DNA of 64,000 nucleotides from Primulina eburnea (Eukaryota > Streptophyta > Magnoliopsida > Lamiales > Gesneriaceae): the NCBI RefSeq assembly GCF_022965805.1, contig NW_027331289.1:92228-156227 (forward strand), read 5' to 3'. The translations under genes were made by a program, and so were the position numbers. Below the pieces are notes generated by a model, which was not told where the DNA came from, did not search any database, and worked only from the letters and a program-made list of their open reading frames with translations. Below, piece after piece: positions 58,215 to 64,000 of this stretch (its first letter is position 1; every line of letters starts with the position of its first letter).

Positions 58215-60325
58215 TTTGGGGACCCGGACGCTAATCATTTTCTTAATTATCGTTGGGATTTAAATAATCAGTTCTGATAAACAGGGTCTAAAAAAAATTT
58301 TCTTTTTAATATACAATAGCGGAAGGTAATGGAATCTAAATAATATACATATCTGTATAAAATACATTTCAGTATTAACATACAATAATCTAATCTAAGG
58401 TTCAACTACTAAATTCAAGTAATAAAACCCAATCTACTGTAAGTCCGGAATCACCACGCTAACTCGTCTTCTCTCATCGTCATCTCGACCCTGATCCAGC
58501 CCCACCTGTTGTCATGCACACATACAAAACAAGACAACAGCCGGATAACTCCGGTGAGAATAAATCCCAGTATAAAACATGGTAAACATGTATATACATA
58601 AAATAATTCATGAAACATGCTGTTACGAATAAAATCGAAACATTAGATTTCATAAGCTATGAAATCTAATCACACAACAAGCATGCACTTCAAATCAACC
58701 AACCATTCATATAACCAATCTACATCATAAAAACATGCTAGCACAATTGGAAGCAATAATGATGGGTCCTATGATCTAGGAACCACATCCATATAAGCAT
58801 GCAGTCCTAATCAAATCACGTCTAGACTTGACTCGACTAGAACTCTAGGGATCCCGGTGTGAATAAGACGTCACTACCTACCCTCCAATCGGGGTAATGA
58901 ACGTCTCATTCCTAGACTTCGGTCTGAGCTGTATCAACGGCGGCAATAAGAGTAATACCTACTCCTATGCTGAGATACACCGAAACGTCTAGATATTTGA
59001 CAATGCCTGTCAAAGACTTTCCTATCTTAACTGCAATGAATAACAATCTGTAAACAAAGCATAATCATATTCATAACTGAATATCACAATTATTTTACCT
59101 GCTTGAATACAGATTCTATAATCAAAGCATAATCAGATAACAATATAAACAATAATCTAGTATGTGATTTTATTGGGAAACTCAAGTTAATCTAATTTGA
59201 GTTATGCGTCCCGAATATCACATGAATTATACCTTTATCTTCCCCGTCTGAGGAAGACGAAGTCTCGAAGTCCAATCTGTCCATCTTCACTCTGAAATGA
59301 CAAGAATAAATACACTGTATCAATGTGTAGCTCAAAACCCAATCTGTTCTGATCAATACCCAATTCAGTACAAAATATGATCACATCAACAATATCACGA
59401 GATAACAGAAACCAATACTGAATCTGATCAATCTGTACCAACTGATGTTTAGACGGCATAACACTACAGTCTTGTAACCCCGTCAGTCTTAACATCACAA
59501 TTACACTACCAGAATTCCTAATAAATCTCAGTACAATCTATAACTTCAGTATCTGTACACTTGAAAATGAATAACAGCATAATTCTGATAGCAATCTCAA
59601 TCAAATCAACTCTAAAATTCATAACAATTCTCTAAACAATTTGTTTCTAAATCTGACTTCGATTCTACAATATCTACGGTAGTAGAAACGCTATATCTGA
59701 ATCATATGCAATTCTGACAACATCATAAAATCAAATCTTGTCTAAACGTAACAAAACTTACGTCCAATTGTAGCTATCGTTGCCAAGAACTCGGTACTAT
59801 ACTCAGATTCAAAATCAGACGGGTGGCTTAAAGTAAAAAGGCGTGAGAATTTCTTAGCTTCCTCCTTCCTCGATTTCCTTTCTTCTTTCTGAAGAAGGAA
59901 TCGCATATATATATATATATACACGTTGCATTCCCAATAGACAAGTGGCGATTTGACAAAATGCATGCCGCTCGCTAGGGCGGACGAAAGGTGCTCGCTA
60001 GGGCGAGTTGGTTTCGGTCGAGATCCTCGGCTGAACATCTCCAGTCGCTCGGGCGGTCAAAATTGCTCGCTAGGGCGAAGAACTCTCGGCCCTCACAAAT
60101 TAAACATCTCGCTCGAGCGGTCAAAACTGTCCGCTCGGGCGAGTCACTTTCGCCCAACAATTTACATAATTAAATTTTGAATCTCCAAAATGATCTGGTT
60201 GCATTCATATCTACTCAACATCGATAATCTCAAACTATCGTGTTATAAAATCATTCGAGTTCGTATAATCTCAATCATAATATTTAATCAATGTCTGATT
60301 AAATAATTAACTCTCGGGCATTACA
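58215..60325 (-). repeat. Gypsy E 5' LTR (2111 bp)
   Basis: Same layout as 52463-54573. Its internal terminus reads TTTGGGGACC on the + strand where the other LTR has TGTGGGGACC, so one terminal base is mutated. Other visible differences include CCATTCATAT/CCATGCATAT and CCCAATAGAC/CCCAAGAGAC. Confidence 0.94.
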
Positions 60326-60330
60326 ATGTG
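60326..60330. repeat. Target-site duplication ATGTG, right of gypsy E
   Basis: Second copy of the duplication at 52458-52462. The copia D leader resumes immediately after it. Confidence 0.93.
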
Positions 60331-61046
60331 CGTTATTATTATTATAATAACAAAGTTGCATGAATCCGGCAAACATACGATCAAACATGGCGAGCTTTTA
60401 AAATAAAATTAATGATGAGACCTTTCAAAATTAAAAAAACCCTCATTTTGAATAAGATTCAAAATTAATATCAAGTCCGAAAAGGGGAATTATAAATTTG
60501 GTTATAATTTCCTTGTCTTCCATCGACAATGGGTGCATGATGAACGCTACCCGTACTCGGGGCTCGGCTCATTTTATTGGGGGGGCCCTTAGTGCCGGAA
60601 AGCTGTGACATTCATTGACATGGTGATGTGAACTACGTGGAACTCCCATGACTTCGGCTCAGATAATTGAGGGAACTCATGGCGACCGTCCATTAAGGTT
60701 CAACATCGATGGGTAAGGCTTGACACGTAAAGATGAACGACGTCTATAATGGGTCCTAATCAAACGTGAGACAAAAGTTTACGAGAAGGGTTGCATTGTG
60801 ATGCAATTGGGAAACTACCTTTTAGGAATTGTGATTGGCTGTATAATCGGGATCATATTTCGCTAATTGGACCTTACGTACCTACTGAGGAAAGGAGTTT
60901 CCCGTTTTCACTAGAGGGTAGTGAAAATGTCAAAACAGTGGGAGCAATAATTTATAAAGTAAAAGTCCAAACTTTATATCTTATTAAATATTTTAAAATA
61001 GTCATTAACATTTATCTGTTTTACTTTTCAGTACAAATCTTTGACA

Positions 61047-64000
61047 ATGTCATCAATTCGCAACCCGTTTTCCGTTATTCTCGAAAAACACGTTCTAACC
61101 GGACCTAACTATATCACTTGGCTAAGAAATCTAAAGATTGTCTTGAACTCGGAGAAAATCGCATACACACTGACTGAGTCGCCCCCTGATGAGGCTCCGA
61201 CTAACTGCAGTCCCGAGGAACTGCAGACCTACAAGGATTGGTGCGACCATGACTTGAAGGCCAAGTGTTATATGCAGGCTTCGATGAACGATGAGCTGCA
61301 AAGGCAATTCGAGGATGCTAAGAATGCTGCTGACATTCATATGCACCTCAAGGAGCTCTTCGGTGAGCAGACTCGGCCTTTGAGGCATGCCACAGTAAAG
61401 GAGCTCATCACTTTACGCATGCGAGATGGGACTTCGGTCCATGAGCATGGCCTGAAGTTGATTGGGCTCGTGGACAAGCTCGTTGGCATGGATTTGATCT
61501 TGCCATCGGAGTTGAACACGGATGTGCTACTGTTGTCACTGCCGAACTCGTTCGATCCTTTTGTGGTGAATTTCAATATGAACAAGCTCGAGCCCAGCCT
61601 TGAAGAGTTGGTGAACATGCTTGTGACCTTTGAGTCCACAATTAAAAAGGAGAAGTCGGTTCTTTATGTGGGCTCTTCATCTGGCACGAAGACCGGTCCA
61701 TCTGGGAAAGGAAAGAAGCGTTCTTTCAAGCGCCCCAAGAAGAGCGAGCCCTTGAAGAGGCAGACTCCGAGTCCCATAGTGGCAACCGCGCCAGCCAAGG
61801 CTGAGAAGACAGTTGACATCTGTCATCACTGCAAGAAGCCTGGACATTGGAGGCGTAACTGCAGGGAATATCTTGCGCAGAAGGGTTCTGGCAAGGGTAT
61901 GTTCTATATTGAAGTAAATATCTCGATTAATTCTACTTCTTGGGTATTAGATACCGGCTGTGGCTCACATCTCTGTAATGATTTGCATGTGATGGGAAGA
62001 AGTAGGAGGCTCCGAGAGGGTGAGACCTTCCTGAGGATGGGCAATGGAGCAAGGGTTGCTGCCAAAGCCGTAGGAGATGTTTATTTAATATTGAACAATG
62101 ATTTTAAGCTTGTTTTGAGAGATGTTTTGTATGTACCAGACTTGGTTAAAAACATTATTTCCATTTCTATGCTTGATATTGATGGATTTTCTTGTTTATT
62201 TGACAAAGGTGTTTGCAATATTTACAAGAATGAATGTTTAGTTGGTACGGGTGAACTTGAAAACAATCTCTACACCTTAAAATTAAAAGATATTCCACTT
62301 AACAATGTCCAAACGATAACAACAACAAATAAGTGCAAACAAGATACTCTTAATTCGGCACAATTATGGCATGCTCGATTAGGTCATATTTCCCTAAGAA
62401 GGATGAACAAGCTAGTGGGAGTTGGCATGTTTGATATGTCCGATATTAATGCTCTCACGACTTGTGAATCCTGTCTAAAAGGAAAGATGACCAAAATTCC
62501 CTTTAAGGGCCATGCGGAGCGAGCCAAAGGGTTATTGGATTTGATCCATACCGACGTGTGCGGTCCACTTAGCATCACCACTAAGCATGGACATTCCTAC
62601 TTCATCACCTTTACCGATGACTTTTCGAGGTATGGGTATGTGTATTTGATGAAATACAAGTCTGAAGCCTTTGAAAGGTTCAAAGAATTCAGAAGTGAAG
62701 TAGAGAAACAATTGGGACGAAGCATCAAGACACTTCGATCGGATCGAGGTGGTGAGTACTTGAGTGCCGAGTTCCAAGAGTATCTTAGAGAGAATGGGAT
62801 TCTCTCGCAATTGACTCCGCCCGCTACACCGCAGTTGAATGGTGTTTCGGAGCGTCGTAACCGAACTTTGATGGACATGGTTCGGTCTATGATGGGGTTC
62901 ACGGAGTTGCCGCCATCCTTTTGGGGATATGCGCTTGAGACAGCGGCACTGTTGTTGAACAATGTCCATACAAAAGCAGTTGATAAGACACCATATGAGA
63001 TATGGATGGGTAAGCCACCTAAATATTCTTATTTTAGAATATGGGGGTGCCCTGCTTATGTGAAGCAGGTAGTGGGAGATAAATTGGACGGTCGATCCAT
63101 TTTATGTTACTTTGTGGGATATCCAAAGAATTCAGCTGGATATTATTTCTATCATCCTAAAGAAACAAAAGTGTTTGTTTCTAGGAATGCAACCTTTTTG
63201 GAAAAATAATTTCTATTGGATAGAAAAGGAGAGATGATAGAACTCGAAGAGGTTCGAGAAACACCCACAGTTGTAGAACCCACACCCGAGGAGCCAAGTG
63301 AGGAGATACAAGCTCCTAGAAGAACCGAGAGAGTCTCGAGACCACCTGTGAGGTATGGTCTGCTTCTTGAAGAAGGCCATGATGAGCCTGATCTTGGATG
63401 TGATCCAAGGACCTTCAAGGAAGCGTTATCGGATGCCGATTCATCCAAATGGCTTGAAGCAATGGAATCTGAGATGAATTCCATGCATTCAAACCAAGTG
63501 TGGAATCTCGTGGATCCACATGAGGGAATTGTTCCCATAGGGTGTAAATGGATTTACAAGAGGAAACTTGGGGCGGATGGGAAGGTATTGACCTTCAAGG
63601 CCCGATTGGTAGCAAAAGGGTATACTCAAAAACAAGGTATTGACTACGAGGAAACCTTTTCTCCAGTTGCAATGTTCAAGTCCGTTAGGATTTTGCTAGC
63701 CATAGCTGCATGGTATGACTATGAGATATGGCAGATGGATGTTAAGACAGCCTTCCTTAATGGGGATATTAAGGAAGAGATTTACATGTCTCAACCTGAA
63801 GGGTTTACATCTATCGGAAGTGAGCATATGGTATGCAAACTTCAAAGATCTATTTATGGTCTTAAGCAGGCATCTAGGAGTTGGAACCTCAGATTCGATA
63901 GTACAATCAAAGAGTTTGGTTTTACTAAGAATCCTGAGGAACCCTGTGTATATAAGAAGGTCAGTGGGAGTGCTGTGACATTCCTTGTTCTTTATGTTGA
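61047..64000 (+). pseudogene. Copia D gag-pol polyprotein (one visible stop, incomplete at window end)
   Basis: From ATG 61047 an open frame of 720 codons runs to TAA at 63207-63209, then the same frame continues to the window end. Gag (UBN2-type) spans about residues 1-220 with LTGPNYITWLRNLKIVL. The zinc knuckle CHHCKKPGHWRRNC starts at about 259. Protease is WVLDTGCGSH with Asp near 302. The integrase HHCC begins HARLGHISL at about 442. Catalytic residues are D503 (HTDVCGP), D566 (SDRGGEY) and E602 (VSERRNR), a D-35-E spacing. After the stop come FLLDRKGEMIELEE, then RT with GCKWIYKRKLGADGK, WQMDVKTAFLNGDI and SIYGLKQASRSWNLRF, ending at LYVD of YVDD. Copia-1 has GAA where D has the TAA. 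Confidence 0.93.

Larger units (their letters stand above)
52463..60325 (-). mobile_element. Ty3/gypsy element E, 7863 bp, two near-identical LTRs
   Basis: Structure on the - strand: 5' LTR (58215-60325), PBS (58198-58209), gag (to 56926), eroded pol (54588-56925), PPT (54574-54587), 3' LTR (52463-54573). Both LTRs are 2111 bp and I count about ten differences by eye, so the insertion is recent. It lies in the copia D leader and is therefore younger than D. Confidence 0.95.
51384..61046 (+). other. Copia D leader, split by gypsy E
   Basis: D-derived parts are 51384-52462 and 60331-61046, together about 1.8 kb. They parallel the copia-1 leader (2359-4062). A GC-rich inverted-repeat cluster lies at 51525-51593, and an LTR-like AT-rich region follows. 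No coding is seen before the ATG at 61047. The insertion E sits at 52463-60325. Confidence 0.8.
49329..64000 (+). mobile_element. Ty1/copia element D, nearly intact coding, runs off window
   Basis: 5' LTR (49329-51383), PBS, long leader split by gypsy E, then gag-pol from 61047 to beyond 64000. Its own 3' LTR is not in the window. Inserted in the gypsy C RT; AGTAG at 49324-49328 would be the left duplication. Confidence 0.92.

Noticed and set aside
62384..62969. Long - strand frames within copia D
   Set aside because: Shadows of the integrase coding sequence on the + strand.

Overview
The window is a nest of plant LTR retrotransposons. I find no host gene, no tRNA or rRNA gene and no CRISPR array. 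Evidence for a plant nuclear genome: Ty1/copia Pol in the order GAG-PR-INT-RT-RNaseH, Ty3/gypsy Pol of chromovirus (Tekay/Del-like) type with a chromodomain at the integrase end, primer-binding sites reading TGGTATCAGAGC (complementary to the plant initiator tRNA-Met 3' end), LTRs of 1.1-2.8 kb, and multi-layer nesting with 5-bp target duplications. A eudicot is likely. From memory only, the GCGCCCGAGCGGT and CAGTTCAACTG words recall Lamiales (Gesneriaceae) assemblies, which cannot be checked here.

Left part (1-15036). A gypsy LTR (1-1627) is followed by an old copia element, copia-1 (1628 to about 13545, + strand). Its RNase H is split by a gypsy element, G1 (7164-12165, - strand, duplication ACATT). 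G1 has lost its gag, protease and most of its 5' LTR. A second + strand gypsy LTR (13546-15036) abuts reverse-oriented RNase H.

Middle part (15037-44466). This is an old - strand gypsy complex. From right to left in its own sense it reads: LTR B (42154-44466), gag, intron-like spacer, protease, RNase H and integrase (to about 37380), a foreign block, chromodomain (21345-21563), poly-G PPT, LTR A (18525-21298), then a second PBS, gag, intron-like spacer, protease, RT and RNase H (to 15037). The foreign block is a non-coding LTR element F (about 21565-37331). F's 3' LTR was hit by a 12-kb triple-LTR element (24820-36825, duplication AATAT) with the layout LTR-internal-LTR-internal-LTR. A solo LTR of the F family (38522-39658, duplication CATAT) lies in the RNase H of B.

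Right part (44467-64000). A gypsy LTR fragment precedes gypsy C (45016-49328, + strand), whose RT is cut by copia D (49329 to beyond 64000, + strand). D is nearly intact, with one visible stop between its integrase and RT. D's leader is itself cut by gypsy E (52463-60325, - strand, duplication ATGTG), which has almost identical LTRs, an open gag and an eroded pol.

Four signals cut across families. An intron-like spacer with GT-AG ends sits at the same gag-protease position in two diverged gypsy copies. Gypsy LTRs of the 5-8 kb group carry GC-rich inverted repeats of differing sequence just before a (TA)n tract. A small hairpin lies 160-180 bases after the 5' LTR in both copia leaders and shows one compensatory base-pair change. 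Two loci have internal domains on both sides of one LTR. Functions are inferred from recognised motifs. No database or alignment program was used.
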